Shown here: positions 15,763-24,978 of the stretch, piece after piece | How the letters are laid out: each line of letters opens with the position of its first letter | Position numbering within the stretch: the stretch's first letter is position 1 | DNA from: Flavobacterium hydrocarbonoxydans | GTDB lineage: Bacteria > Bacteroidota > Bacteroidia > Flavobacteriales > Flavobacteriaceae | Length of the DNA: 64,000 bases | NCBI RefSeq assembly: GCF_009789235.1 | Contig: NZ_WSTB01000005.1 | Span: 186,001-250,000 of the forward strand | Direction: 5' to 3' | Notes under the pieces: model-generated | Database searches by the model: none | Seen by the model: only the letters and a program-made list of their open reading frames with translations | Told to the model about the DNA's origin: nothing | Position numbers and translations under genes: made by a program

Positions 15763-17009
15763 AGCAATTAGCAAAAACCAAGGTGACTGTGCGTCTTCGA
15801 AAGGCAGAAGACCGAAAGGAATGGTATGTTTACATAGAAAGCTATCCTGTCCAGGTTTCCGGAAAGAAAGCGCCCCAGAGAATCCGTGAATATTTAAACA
15901 GATCCGTAACAACAGTGGAGTGGGACAAGAAAAGAACTGCCCGCACAGATGCAGAGGGTATAAAATCCTATAAACCCAGACGCAGCGATAACGGAATAAT
16001 AATCTGCAGCAGCGAAAGCGACCGTGAGATAATGCTATATGCGGACGCAGTGCGTAATATCCGACAGAAAGAATACGATAAAACAGATCTGTACAGTGAT
16101 GCTGAGAACCTATGGGCTGAACAGAAAGAAAAAGCAAAAGAGGATTTTATTAAATACATTGCTGCGGTGGCGGCTAAAAGGCACGCCCAAAGTTCAAAAT
16201 CCATTAAGATCACTTGGGAGCGCACCAAAGAATTTTTAAAAAGCTATTCAGCTGGCAACCTAATGTTTTCCCAAATTGACAGCAGAATGGCGGAAGATTT
16301 TAAACTTTTTTTATTATCAGCTCCGCGCGGAGGAGGCAAAAAAGGAATCCTTTCCCGCAACACTGCGGGAACGTATTTTTCGATATTTAAAGCCGCTTTG
16401 AAACAGGCCTTTATCGATGGATATTTAACCGTTGATTTATCTTCAAAAATAAAGGGTATTCCCGATGAAGATTCAAGACGTGAATATCTGACTATTGAAG
16501 AATTGAACGGGTTGGCCGAAACGCCCTGCGAAAAAGACGTCCTTAAAAGAGCGGCGCTTTTCTCAGCGCTTACAGGTCTGAGGCATTCCGACATTCAGAA
16601 GCTACGTTGGAAAGAGATAAGCATGGAAGATGGCATAGCTAAACTGCATTTCACGCAGAAAAAGACAAAGGGTGTCGAATACATGCCTGTTTCTGAGCAG
16701 GCTTTAAATCTCTGCGGAGAACCGCGTCTTCCTGGACAGTTTGTCTTTGAGGATCTGCCCGACCCGTCGTGGATTTCACGCCCTCTGAAAAAATGGGTTG
16801 AATCTGCAGGAATTAAAAAAAATATTACCTTCCACTGCTTCCGCCATACATTTGCAACACTGCAGCTATCAAGCGGGACAGACATTTATACGGTCAGTAA
16901 AATGCTGGGGCATACCAATGTAAAAACTACTGAAATCTATGCCAAAGTAATAGATGAGAAGAAAAACAGAGCTTCGCAGGCAATACAATTGGAATCTTTA
17001 AAGAAATAA
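15759..17009 (+). CDS. int: Tyrosine recombinase/integrase
   Basis: Site-specific recombinase of the phage-integrase family, 416 residues. The N-terminal part has an arm-binding segment (about 1-90) and a SAM-like core-binding domain (about 125-225). The catalytic domain shows Arg in ALTGLRHSDIQKLRW, HCFRHTFATLQLSSG (H-x-x-R), MLGHTNVKTTEIYAKV (third His and the nucleophile Tyr). All catalytic residues are in place, so it should be active. The length and motif spacing are like Bacteroidetes conjugative-element and island integrases. It is translationally coupled to the preceding excisionase-type gene. Direction is away from dnaK. Confidence 0.93.
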   Translation: MKQLAKTKVTVRLRKAEDRKEWYVYIESYPVQVSGKKAPQRIREYLNRSVTTVEWDKKRTARTDAEGIKSYKPRRSDNGIIICSSESDREIMLYADAVRNIRQKEYDKTDLYSDAENLWAEQKEKAKEDFIKYIAAVAAKRHAQSSKSIKITWERTKEFLKSYSAGNLMFSQIDSRMAEDFKLFLLSAPRGGGKKGILSRNTAGTYFSIFKAALKQAFIDGYLTVDLSSKIKGIPDEDSRREYLTIEELNGLAETPCEKDVLKRAALFSALTGLRHSDIQKLRWKEISMEDGIAKLHFTQKKTKGVEYMPVSEQALNLCGEPRLPGQFVFEDLPDPSWISRPLKKWVESAGIKKNITFHCFRHTFATLQLSSGTDIYTVSKMLGHTNVKTTEIYAKVIDEKKNRASQAIQLESLKK

Positions 17010-17014
17010 GCGCA

Positions 17015-17764
17015 ATGAAAATTAAATATTTTGAATATATCACAGTTTACCTGTCTGTTTTTTTAGTCTGTGTCTTTGTCGGTATAGTCGGAAGACTGGT
17101 GTTGCTGGAAAAAGGTGCGGATGAATATACGGCCGGCGTTTTCTTTTGGATCAGCACTGGATTTGGAGTTTTAATGTTTGCAATTCTAAGTTTATTTCTA
17201 AACGATTTGGCTGAGAGATTGGTGAATCGTTTTTTGAAGGCAAAAAAAAATGAATCGCCTGAAAGCCGCATTCCATGTGAAGACTTTATAAAAATAGAAG
17301 AGGAGCTTCAGGATGGTTTAATTAAGCTCAGATTCTCTGAAAATAAAAATTCAGCCATCGATATTCAGCAGTTAAGAGAGCAGCAGCAAAATGCAGCCAG
17401 AAATCAAAAACAGGCCAGGATTGATAGAGCCATCCGTTATGCACAGCAGGAGTTCGCGCTTTACGTCTCGGATGATGGTTTGAAACAATTGAGTAAGAAT
17501 TTAATAATATATGCTGAAGACATAAATTTTGAAAAGATTAAACCGGTGAAAGTAAAAGATTTGTCAAATCTCGATTTGTATCATTTTGGCTGGAATATCT
17601 GGAATTGTTTTAAAGTCAGCAGACAGGACAAAGCCGCACAATTTTTAAAATTAACTTTTGCTGAAGCTTTAAAAGATGTTGAAATGAACAGCATTAAAAC
17701 GCATCTAAAAGATGATGAACAGAAAGGGTTTATAAAGATAATAGAAGATTTTAAAGATTTTTAA
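17015..17764 (+). CDS. Membrane protein of unknown function next to the integrase
   Basis: A 249-residue protein beginning 5 bases after the integrase stop, so probably in its operon. Two hydrophobic helices (about residues 9-32 and 40-62) are followed by a basic, charged soluble region with a Gln-rich predicted coiled coil (about 115-145, QQLREQQQNAARNQKQAR). The C-terminal half is alpha-helical. I do not recognise a family. The stop codon overlaps TTAAGTGCCA, an inverted copy of the repeat found upstream of the excisionase gene. Confidence 0.6.
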   Translation: MKIKYFEYITVYLSVFLVCVFVGIVGRLVLLEKGADEYTAGVFFWISTGFGVLMFAILSLFLNDLAERLVNRFLKAKKNESPESRIPCEDFIKIEEELQDGLIKLRFSENKNSAIDIQQLREQQQNAARNQKQARIDRAIRYAQQEFALYVSDDGLKQLSKNLIIYAEDINFEKIKPVKVKDLSNLDLYHFGWNIWNCFKVSRQDKAAQFLKLTFAEALKDVEMNSIKTHLKDDEQKGFIKIIEDFKDF

Positions 17765-17769
17765 GTGCC

Positions 17770-17858
17770 AATAGTTATAAAGCACTGTGTTTTTGAAGTG
17801 TTTTTGTTGTGAAGAAGGACACAGCAAAAACACTTTTTTCATTTGCACCATAACTATT
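17770..17858 (+). terminator. Nested hairpins with intrinsic terminator
   Basis: The inner stem is AAGTGTTTTTGTTGTG (17796-17811) against CACAGCAAAAACACTT (17820-17835), 15 of 16 pairs, followed by a T run: a good terminator for the integrase operon. It is enclosed by an outer pair AATAGTTAT (17770-17778) and ATAACTATT (17850-17858). Confidence 0.7.
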
Positions 17859-17871
17859 AAAAACGATAGCA

Positions 17872-18213
17872 ATGGACATAAACGAAATCTCTTTTGACAA
17901 CCTGCCTAAAGCAGTAGCACACTTAGTGAAAGAAATTGCCGAGATTAAACTTCTGATTCAAAATGTACAGGTATATGAATCTAAAGAAAAAAGTATTCCT
18001 ATTGGTATTGAAGAAGTAAGCCGGTTAATTGGAAAAGCAAAGCCTACAATTTACGCTCTTGTAAGGCAAAGAAAAATTCCGTGCTATAAGTATGGTAAAA
18101 AGCTGTATTTTTTTGAAGAAGAGCTTTTAGAATGGATTTCTAAAGGGAAAAAGAAAACAATACAGGAAATCGAATCAGACGTATTGAATTATAATCATAA
18201 TCGAAAAAAATAG
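17872..18213 (+). CDS. Helix-turn-helix protein, excisionase family
   Basis: A 113-residue basic protein. After an N-terminal helix with LVKEIAEIKLLIQNVQ (possible coiled coil), an excisionase-type winged HTH spans about 42-95: IGIEEVSRLIGKAKPTIYALVRQRKIPCYKYGKKLYFFEEELLEWI. This is the usual small DNA-binding protein of Bacteroidetes mobile elements, acting either as an excision factor or as a local regulator. It is transcribed away from dnaK behind a terminator, so it has its own start. The next 538 bases are without genes. Confidence 0.75.
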   Translation: MDINEISFDNLPKAVAHLVKEIAEIKLLIQNVQVYESKEKSIPIGIEEVSRLIGKAKPTIYALVRQRKIPCYKYGKKLYFFEEELLEWISKGKKKTIQEIESDVLNYNHNRKK

Positions 18214-18751
18214 AGCGATAACAGCCAGCAAAAATAATTATATCATTCCATTAGATTATCAAAAAGCATTTAATACAAAGCGCTATCTTATCTACAGACA
18301 GGTAATTCATGGTTGTAAGTTGCTTGTAATCAAGCTTTTGAATGTTATTAAAATTAAGAGGTCTCTAATTAGGTCTCTAATTTTAATTAGGATAAATCTG
18401 GACTTTGCAAAGATAGTTTTTGAGAGAAAGAAAAAAAACCTTTTAGTTATCTTTTCTCAAATAATTTAAGGGAGTTAAAGCATAACGTTATTATCTCCTC
18501 ATTCTAGAGATCTTTAAAAAAGAATTTGATTATATAAAAGTATCGTGACGATTTTGGATACTTGATTAAATTTTTGTTAAAAAATGCGCTTTCTCTCTCC
18601 ATGCAGAATTTCTTCAGATTTCATCTTGAACTTTGCCTTATAATCAATCTTTAAGGTAGAGAACTTATTGTCTTAATTTAATCTGTTTTCTATGAGGAAA
18701 ACGTCTATTTTATTCAAAAAGCGTAATTATTAATTTTTAATCTTTTTTAAA
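18214..18751. other. Gene-free spacer, 538 bases
   Basis: No credible ORF or RNA gene. Visible structure: ATTAAAATTAAGAG and CTCTAATTTTAAT around a repeated GGTCTCTAATT (about 18349-18388), and TTTGAGAGAAAG paired with CTTTTCTCAAA about 20 bases later (near 18420-18465). A perfect TAnnTTTG box on the minus strand (18408-18415) has no gene downstream on that strand. The region may hold control sites for the flanking genes or an old junction. Confidence 0.4.
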
Positions 18752-19510
18752 ATGTCAAAAACCTTCCTTTTATTCCTTTTTGGTGTGACTTCGATTTGTG
18801 CACAAAACACATTAAGTGATACAATCGCTGTACAAGATACAATACGGAATCTAAAGTTTAGCTACAAACAATTAATCATCCCAGGGGTTCTTTTAGGTTA
18901 TGGTTTTATTGGTTTGGAAAGTGATCAGCTCAAGAGTTATAATGCAGAAATTAAGGAAGAAGTAAATGAGGATATAGATCATAAAGTTTCTATTGATGAT
19001 TTCTCGCAGTGGGCACCTGCAGCTTCTGTTTATGCACTTAATGCTTTTGGTGTAAAAGGGAAAAATAATCTAAAAGACCGATCTATTATTTTGGCCAGTT
19101 CTTATTTAATGATGAGCGCTTCGGTATTTGCTTTGAAAAACATCACTAAAGTGGAAAGACCAGACGGATCTTCCAATAACTCATTTCCTTCTGGACATAC
19201 AGCTACTGCTTTTGCGGGAGCTGAATTTATGTATCAGGAATATAAAGACCAATCAATTTGGTACGGAATTGCAGGATATGCGGTGGCAACAGGAACGGGA
19301 CTTTTTAGAATGTATAATGACAGGCACTGGCTGACAGATGTAGTTGCCGGCGCAGGTATAGGAATATTAAGTACAAAAGCTGCGTATTGGATTTATCCTT
19401 ACCTGCAGAATAAGGTCTTTAAGTCCTCAAAAGAAAATAAAACCACATCGATGATTATGCCTTTTTATAACGGAAAAGAATTGGGATGCGGTTTCGTAAG
19501 GCAATTTTAA
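18752..19510 (+). CDS. PAP2-family phosphatase, copy 1
   Basis: A 252-residue phosphatase of the phosphatidic-acid phosphatase 2 superfamily, with signal peptide MSKTFLLFLFGVTSICAQ. The three PAP2 motifs are present: K-x6-RP as KNITKVERP (about 129-137), PSGHT (about 146-150) and R-x5-H-x3-D as RMYNDRHWLTDV (about 188-199). Such enzymes remove phosphate from phosphatidic acid, undecaprenyl diphosphate or lipid A at the outer face of the membrane; which one cannot be told. It is closely similar along the whole length to the copy at 26983-27744, and the two flank the kinase/LtaS/receptor/two-component block. It converges on the diacylglycerol kinase gene, separated by a bidirectional terminator. 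Confidence 0.88.
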   Translation: MSKTFLLFLFGVTSICAQNTLSDTIAVQDTIRNLKFSYKQLIIPGVLLGYGFIGLESDQLKSYNAEIKEEVNEDIDHKVSIDDFSQWAPAASVYALNAFGVKGKNNLKDRSIILASSYLMMSASVFALKNITKVERPDGSSNNSFPSGHTATAFAGAEFMYQEYKDQSIWYGIAGYAVATGTGLFRMYNDRHWLTDVVAGAGIGILSTKAAYWIYPYLQNKVFKSSKENKTTSMIMPFYNGKELGCGFVRQF

Positions 19511-19539
19511 ATCAGAAGAGTATTTGAAGTTCAAAATAA

Positions 19540-19584
19540 AATTCCATAGAGATAAAATAAAATCTCTCTATGGAATTATTTTTA
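19540..19584. terminator. Bidirectional intrinsic terminator
   Basis: AATTCCATAGAGA (19540-19552) and TCTCTATGGAATT (19565-19577) form a 13-bp perfect stem with an AT-rich loop and a T-rich tail. It lies between the convergent PAP2 copy 1 and diacylglycerol kinase genes. Confidence 0.85.
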
Positions 19585-19588
19585 TTTA

Positions 19589-20470
19589 TTAATCTACCAG
19601 AACCTGTAAAGCCTTCGGAAGTAAGCTTACTTTTATTTTATTTGTTTTTAAATTATACTGTTCTCCGTCAATCTGGGCATCAATGAAGATTTTGGAAGGC
19701 ATTTCGATTTGAATATCTTTTACTAAAAAGTGTTTTGCCTTTTCAAATTTTTCGATGGAGTTTCGAAGAACATGATAACCCAGCATAATTTTTTCAAAAA
19801 AGGACAATTTCGGTATAATAATCATATCGAGTAATCCGTCGTGAAGACTTGCTTTTGGGGTTAGGCTCATATTATAACCCATTTCGTTTGAGTTAGATAT
19901 GAATAACATCAAAGGATCTGTTTCCATAATCTGATCGTTAAAATGCACAATAGTTTTTTGTGATTTAAATTCTAAGCTTGAAGATAATGCAGCCTTGATA
20001 TAAGCGGGAAGTGTTCTTTTTCCTGCTCTCTCATATTTTTTTATAATCATGGCATCAATACCGATACCCATATTGCTGAAAAAGTATTTGTGATTGAGTT
20101 GCCCAACATCTATAACTGTTGAATTTCCTTTTTTTATAATAGCAATCGCTTTGTCAAAATTTCTCGGAATATTTAGGTTAGAGGCGAGTCCGTTACCTGA
20201 ACCTACGGGAACAATTCCTAATTTTATTGAAGTTCCCACAAGGCATGAAGCTACTTCATTGATGGTTCCGTCTCCACCGCAAGCAATTATATAATCGGGA
20301 TTTTGTAAAATGGCAGCTTTTGTGAGTGCTATAGCATGCTTTTTTTGGTTGGTATAATCAACTTGAATTTTATATTCGTCTTTAGAAAATTGATTCAAAA
20401 GATAGGAAGTAGATAGGTTGTGTTGTCCACTCCCGGATATAGGATTGATTATAAAATGAATGTAAATCAT
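19589..20470 (-). CDS. Soluble diacylglycerol/lipid kinase (DagK/YegS family)
   Basis: Phosphorylates diacylglycerol (or a related lipid alcohol) with ATP at the membrane surface. The 293-residue protein has the DAGK catalytic domain: IHFIINPISGSG at the start, the ATP-binding CGGDGTINEVAS (about 81-92), and GIVPVGSGNGLASNL (about 106-120). The C-terminal beta-sandwich with DGLLDMIIIPK is also of the YegS/DgkB type. Its start overlaps the stop of the LTA-synthase-family gene (TAATG), so the two are translationally coupled. In Bacillus, DgkB recycles the diacylglycerol released by LtaS; the pairing here suggests the same recycling job. Confidence 0.88.
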   Translation of the reverse strand: MIYIHFIINPISGSGQHNLSTSYLLNQFSKDEYKIQVDYTNQKKHAIALTKAAILQNPDYIIACGGDGTINEVASCLVGTSIKLGIVPVGSGNGLASNLNIPRNFDKAIAIIKKGNSTVIDVGQLNHKYFFSNMGIGIDAMIIKKYERAGKRTLPAYIKAALSSSLEFKSQKTIVHFNDQIMETDPLMLFISNSNEMGYNMSLTPKASLHDGLLDMIIIPKLSFFEKIMLGYHVLRNSIEKFEKAKHFLVKDIQIEMPSKIFIDAQIDGEQYNLKTNKIKVSLLPKALQVLVD

Positions 20471-22428
20471 TATTTTAAAAGTTTATTTGTAAAAAGAAAA
20501 TCGGCAGTCTGGTACCACGAAATTGTTTCTTCTAAAAATGACTCGTCGATAGTAAGAGCTTTAAGACTATTATCTTTTTTGTTCCATGAGTAAAAGGCCT
20601 GCTTTTTCTGGTCTGATAAAATCATTACTTTATCTTTTTTCATCAAAACCAGTTTGCGATACGTTCCCATTAATGCCCTTTGTTCAAAATTGGCATCCAA
20701 AACATTTTTCCCGAAAAAATCAGATTCATAGTTCCATTGAAACAAAGAAAAAAGAGTAGGCCATAGGTCGATTTGCGAACACTGTTTGGCTATTTTTTGA
20801 TTCTGATTTTCAGGTAAATTCACAATGAAGGCTGGAATATGGTAATTGGCAACATCTATTTCGTCCTTTCCGGCGCTGCTGGCGCAATGGTCTGCAATGA
20901 TTACAAAGACAGTATTCTTGAACCAGGGCTTTGTTTTGGCTTTTTTGAATAGTTCTTTCAAGGCAAAATCGGTGTATTTTACAGCTCCCTCGCGGCTTGT
21001 TCCCGATGGGATATCAATCTTTCCCGAGGGATAAGTAAAAGGCCTGTGATTGGATGTTGTCATTACAAAATTGAAAAATGGCTTTCCGGCTTTGGATTGC
21101 GAATCGGCCACTTTTAGCATTTTATTGAAAATGTCCTGATCACAAATTCCCCATGCATTCTCAAAAGTTACTTCATTATCATTAATATTATGACGCACGG
21201 TTTTGATTTCGTCGCTCAAAACACTTCCGCGTCCGCGATCGTAAATAGTAAATCCGTTGCCTCCAAAATAGGCGTTCATATTATCAAAGTAACCGTCTCC
21301 GCCATAGAAAAAATTACAATCGTAATTTCTGGATTTAAAAACATTAGAAACCGTATAAAGATTTTGATTATGAGGTCTTTTCACAATACTTTGCCCCGGC
21401 GTTGGCGGAATACATAAAGTAACGGCTTCCATACCTCTTACGGTTCTGGTTCCGGTGGCATATAAATCTTCAAAAAAGATGCTTTTTTGGGCAAGACTGT
21501 CCAGAAAGGGAGTTATATTTTCTTTGTTTCCAAATTCTTTAAGGAAACTTCCGCTAAGGCTTTCGACCAAAATAAAGACAACATTTTTATTTTTAGGAGA
21601 AGCTATACTGTCTGTTATTTTTCTGTGAATAGAATAATCATTTTTGGCATAAACCGCATTATCAGCTGCCAGTTTTTTTCTTATAATACCAAAAGCTTTG
21701 TCATTATCGATTGAAGTATAGAAGTCCACATATTTCATCTGGTTATTCCTAAAAGCAGCAAAAAAGGAATAAATTCCTGATTTTGAAATTTCAGAATTAT
21801 AGCGGTTGGAAGACCATTCCGCCTGATTATTGGTAATAAAGAAGCTAAAAAACAGAGCGACAATTATAGCTGAAGACAAAACCGAAAGTCTGGTTTTTAA
21901 AGTTGCTTTTGAAGTAAAAGTCGTTGTAAAGGCTTTTCGTTGATGAAAAAGAAACAAAAATGCGGCACTTAACAATAAAACGCCGCCAATTAGCAAAGGA
22001 AGCGGATAAGACTGTTTGATATTGGCTACAACTTCATGTGTATAGATAAGATAATCAACGGCTATAAAATTAAATCTGGTTTTAAATTCGTCCCAAAATG
22101 TCAATTCGGCAAAAAAAGTAAAGACAAGAATAAATACCGTTAATGAGGTAAAAAAATAAACAAGGACTTTATCTAAAATAGAGCCAATCCATTTATTGGG
22201 CATTAGGCTATAATAAAATATGCTGCAGAGTGAAATGAAAACAACAGTGCCAAAATCAAAAAACAAACCTGTCAGGAATGTTCTTAAAATGGAAATTAAA
22301 TTCCACGAAACTTCGTCATATTGCCATATAAAAAAAGCAATTCTCAGCAACAGTGAAAGGATTAAAAACCAAAGAATGAAATGAAACAACAGCGAATACC
22401 GGCCGTATTTTGAAGATAATTTATTCAT
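20470..22428 (-). CDS. LTA synthase family phosphotransferase (sulfatase fold)
   Basis: A 652-residue inner-membrane enzyme: five N-terminal membrane helices (to about 200) and a periplasmic sulfatase-like domain (about 280-620). Metal and catalytic residues are visible: Glu289 in FILVESLSG, the probable nucleophile Thr329 in GTRTVRGMEA, and a late metal pair in VIIADHCAS. The family moves phosphoglycerol, phosphoethanolamine or related groups from phospholipid to a glycan or lipid acceptor, leaving diacylglycerol. Gram-negative bacteria have no lipoteichoic acid, so the acceptor here is unknown (lipid A, capsule or osmoregulated glycan are options). Coupled to the lipid kinase gene; the receptor gene lies 75 bases upstream on the same strand. 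Confidence 0.88.
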   Translation of the reverse strand: MNKLSSKYGRYSLLFHFILWFLILSLLLRIAFFIWQYDEVSWNLISILRTFLTGLFFDFGTVVFISLCSIFYYSLMPNKWIGSILDKVLVYFFTSLTVFILVFTFFAELTFWDEFKTRFNFIAVDYLIYTHEVVANIKQSYPLPLLIGGVLLLSAAFLFLFHQRKAFTTTFTSKATLKTRLSVLSSAIIVALFFSFFITNNQAEWSSNRYNSEISKSGIYSFFAAFRNNQMKYVDFYTSIDNDKAFGIIRKKLAADNAVYAKNDYSIHRKITDSIASPKNKNVVFILVESLSGSFLKEFGNKENITPFLDSLAQKSIFFEDLYATGTRTVRGMEAVTLCIPPTPGQSIVKRPHNQNLYTVSNVFKSRNYDCNFFYGGDGYFDNMNAYFGGNGFTIYDRGRGSVLSDEIKTVRHNINDNEVTFENAWGICDQDIFNKMLKVADSQSKAGKPFFNFVMTTSNHRPFTYPSGKIDIPSGTSREGAVKYTDFALKELFKKAKTKPWFKNTVFVIIADHCASSAGKDEIDVANYHIPAFIVNLPENQNQKIAKQCSQIDLWPTLFSLFQWNYESDFFGKNVLDANFEQRALMGTYRKLVLMKKDKVMILSDQKKQAFYSWNKKDNSLKALTIDESFLEETISWYQTADFLFTNKLLK

Positions 22429-22503
22429 ATATTTATACTATTAAAAGGCAAATTTTATAACCCAATTCTGAATTTATTTTGAATTTTGGTTTTTATTGGG
22501 AAA

Positions 22504-24915
22504 TTAGAATTTATAACTGTAGCCAAAGCGAACTACTTGTGTCTCATAATAATCCTTGCTGGTGTAGCGGAAACCCTCACCTTGAATTTCTTTTTTGATG
22601 ACCAGCGTATTGAAGATGTCGGTGGCATTTAAAAATACTTCGCCTTTACCTTTCTGCACCATTTTTTTTACACCAAGATCAGTAGAAAAGCGAGAGTCAA
22701 TTTTTCCCTGTGGAATAATGTCCGGTGCCAGATAAACCATAGAAACCTGTCCGGAAAGTGTTTTGTTAAATTGAAAAGTATTATTCCATTTTACATTACC
22801 CGAAGTAATTTCCTGAAGACTTCCGCTATAAGTTGACGCAACTGGATATAAATTAGTAACCTTAAAAGCGTCTATGGTATTTTTATATAAATTTCCATTC
22901 AGATTAAAAGAATACCAAGACGTAATTTCTTTTGCAAAGACAAGTTCAACGCCAAAAGAAGAACTTTCCATGGCATTCTGAAACACATTATAAATGATAG
23001 GACTGCCGGGAACTGTTGTTGCAATTCGGGTAATTGTACCGTTTACAACCCGGTAATAAAGTGAACCTAAAAAATAGCCCTTCTTAAAATCGGTTTTATA
23101 CCCCACTTCAAAAGCACTTGTGTACTGCGGACGAAGGGCAGGATTTCCTACTTTAATAATTTCAGCATCATCGTATTTTGGAAAAATACGAATATCGACT
23201 TCATTAGGCCTGTCAACGCGGCGGTTGTAAAAAGCGGTAAATTTATTTTTATCATCTATTTTGTAAGCAAGCTTAACACTCGGAAAAGGTTCTGTATAAT
23301 TGTAACCGTCACTTTTATAGGTAGGGTGGTCAGGATTGACCTCATACTTTAGCTGTACATATTCATAACGCAGTCCGAGCTCCGCTTCAATTCTTTCTGT
23401 TTCATAAATATAGCTCCCATAAACAGCAGGTATGATTTCTTTATAGATGGCCCATCCTCCGGCATTGGCATCGATAGGGGAGTTTTCGCCCGGAAAAAAC
23501 TGCATATTAGTTGGGATTTCCCGATTTCTAAATTTCAGACCCGTTTCAAAACGACCGTATTTTAAAGGCTGGACATAATCCAAATTCAGATCGATTACTT
23601 TTTCATCTGAAAGTAACTTAAAAGCATCTTTTCCGGTGGATGCCGGCAGGATATTATCAAAGAAATACTTTTCATCTTCCTGATGATACGTGTAATTAAT
23701 TCCCGCGTTTAATTTTCGTCCTGCCTGTCTGAATTTATGCTGGTAAGAAGCGCTTGCCATCACGGTTGTTTTTAGTTCATCTTCTAAAAATTGCCAGAGA
23801 CGCAAACGCTCAGAATAATCGGCATTAAAAAAAGGCTCATCACCATGATCGATGATTTTTTCGCTTCCAAATAATCCGGAAAATGAAAAAGTATTTTTGT
23901 CGTTATAATTCCAGTCGATTCCGGTTTTAATGGTGGTAAAATGCGTGTCCCGATTTCGCTTGGTTTGTTGGTTAATTATAGTTCCGTCATCATAAGTTCT
24001 GGTTACAAACTCATTTTTGTTTAGGGTTTCAGTGTAAAGATAATCGGCTTGTAAATAGGTGTTTATTTTGTTTTTTCTGTAATTTAAAGACAGGCTCGGA
24101 TTGATTTTAGGGGTCATGTGATATTGATCCCTGATAGTGGGAAGATTTGCCTTGCGCTCCCACAACGCGCCATAACCCGAACTGATTCCTATTTTACCAT
24201 TCAGGCCATCCTGCTTATTTTTTTTATAAATGATATTAATGATTCCGGCATTTCCGTTTGCATCATATTTAGAAGATGGATTATTGATAATTTCAATTTT
24301 TTCGATGGCAGAAGCCGGAATATTATCCAGCCCAGACTGGTTTCCAAATCCTGTGAGCGCGGTTTGTTTGCCATCAATTAAAATGGTTACTTTATCATTT
24401 CCCCTTAACTGCACTTTTCCATTCTGTACCGTAACCCCAGGGAGGCTCTGCATGGACTGCAGAACAGAGCCTCCGCTTTGGGTAATATTATCAGCGACTG
24501 CAAACACTTTTTTATCCATTGTTACAGGATTTTTTTTCGTGTCTGAACTCACAATGACCTCAGATAAAGTATTGATGTCTTCTTCCATTTCGATAGCTCC
24601 AAGATCCAGATAATCAGAAAGGCTTCCAACAAATACGGATTGTGATTTTGTTTTAAAACCAATTGAAGTTACCTCCAGGGTAAAATTTCCTGAATTTACT
24701 CCTGTTATAGTAAAGCGTCCATCTTCGCCACTAACGGTTCCGAAGAAAATTTTAGAATCTTTGGAAGATTTTAAAACAACATTGGCGTAAGGTATTGCAA
24801 CTTTGGATTTACTATCGGTAATAATTCCCGAAAGGATTACTGTTTTTTTCTGGGCAGATAATTGCATTACGGCTAGCAGCAGAAAAGAGAAGAGCAGTAG
24901 TGTTTTTGATTTCAT
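22504..24915 (-). CDS. Outer-membrane receptor, TonB-dependent-like with CarboxypepD_reg domain
   Basis: An 803-residue outer-membrane protein. Signal peptide to about residue 21 (ending LSAQ), then a carboxypeptidase-D regulatory-like beta domain (about 28-110), a plug domain (about 125-240, with VQLRGNDKVTILIDGKQTAL) and a large beta-barrel ending in Tyr-Lys-Phe. It resembles the outer-membrane beta-barrel protein family (OMP_b-brl_3) often found with two-component systems in Bacteroidota. The ligand is unknown. It lies between the histidine kinase and the LtaS-like gene on one strand and may belong to their operon. An 11-bp inverted repeat directly abuts its start codon. Confidence 0.85.
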   Translation of the reverse strand: MKSKTLLLFSFLLLAVMQLSAQKKTVILSGIITDSKSKVAIPYANVVLKSSKDSKIFFGTVSGEDGRFTITGVNSGNFTLEVTSIGFKTKSQSVFVGSLSDYLDLGAIEMEEDINTLSEVIVSSDTKKNPVTMDKKVFAVADNITQSGGSVLQSMQSLPGVTVQNGKVQLRGNDKVTILIDGKQTALTGFGNQSGLDNIPASAIEKIEIINNPSSKYDANGNAGIINIIYKKNKQDGLNGKIGISSGYGALWERKANLPTIRDQYHMTPKINPSLSLNYRKNKINTYLQADYLYTETLNKNEFVTRTYDDGTIINQQTKRNRDTHFTTIKTGIDWNYNDKNTFSFSGLFGSEKIIDHGDEPFFNADYSERLRLWQFLEDELKTTVMASASYQHKFRQAGRKLNAGINYTYHQEDEKYFFDNILPASTGKDAFKLLSDEKVIDLNLDYVQPLKYGRFETGLKFRNREIPTNMQFFPGENSPIDANAGGWAIYKEIIPAVYGSYIYETERIEAELGLRYEYVQLKYEVNPDHPTYKSDGYNYTEPFPSVKLAYKIDDKNKFTAFYNRRVDRPNEVDIRIFPKYDDAEIIKVGNPALRPQYTSAFEVGYKTDFKKGYFLGSLYYRVVNGTITRIATTVPGSPIIYNVFQNAMESSSFGVELVFAKEITSWYSFNLNGNLYKNTIDAFKVTNLYPVASTYSGSLQEITSGNVKWNNTFQFNKTLSGQVSMVYLAPDIIPQGKIDSRFSTDLGVKKMVQKGKGEVFLNATDIFNTLVIKKEIQGEGFRYTSKDYYETQVVRFGYSYKF

Positions 24916-24945
24916 TTGTACTATTTAAAAAAAGAATAGTACAAA
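24915..24945 (-). promoter_or_regulatory. Perfect 11-bp inverted repeat at the receptor start codon
   Basis: TTTGTACTATT (24915-24925) and AATAGTACAAA (24935-24945) with a 9-base spacer containing seven T/A in a row. In the minus-strand transcript the downstream arm reaches the A of the AUG, so the hairpin would cover the initiation region. It may be a response-regulator operator or a translational control hairpin. Confidence 0.55.
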
Positions 24946-24978
24946 GCTCATAAGTGATTCTGTAGGAAGTTTGAATTT

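Noticed and set aside
18408..18415. Minus-strand promoter (perfect TAnnTTTG box)
   Set aside because: No TTG at the expected distance and no gene downstream on that strand; probably chance in AT-rich DNA.
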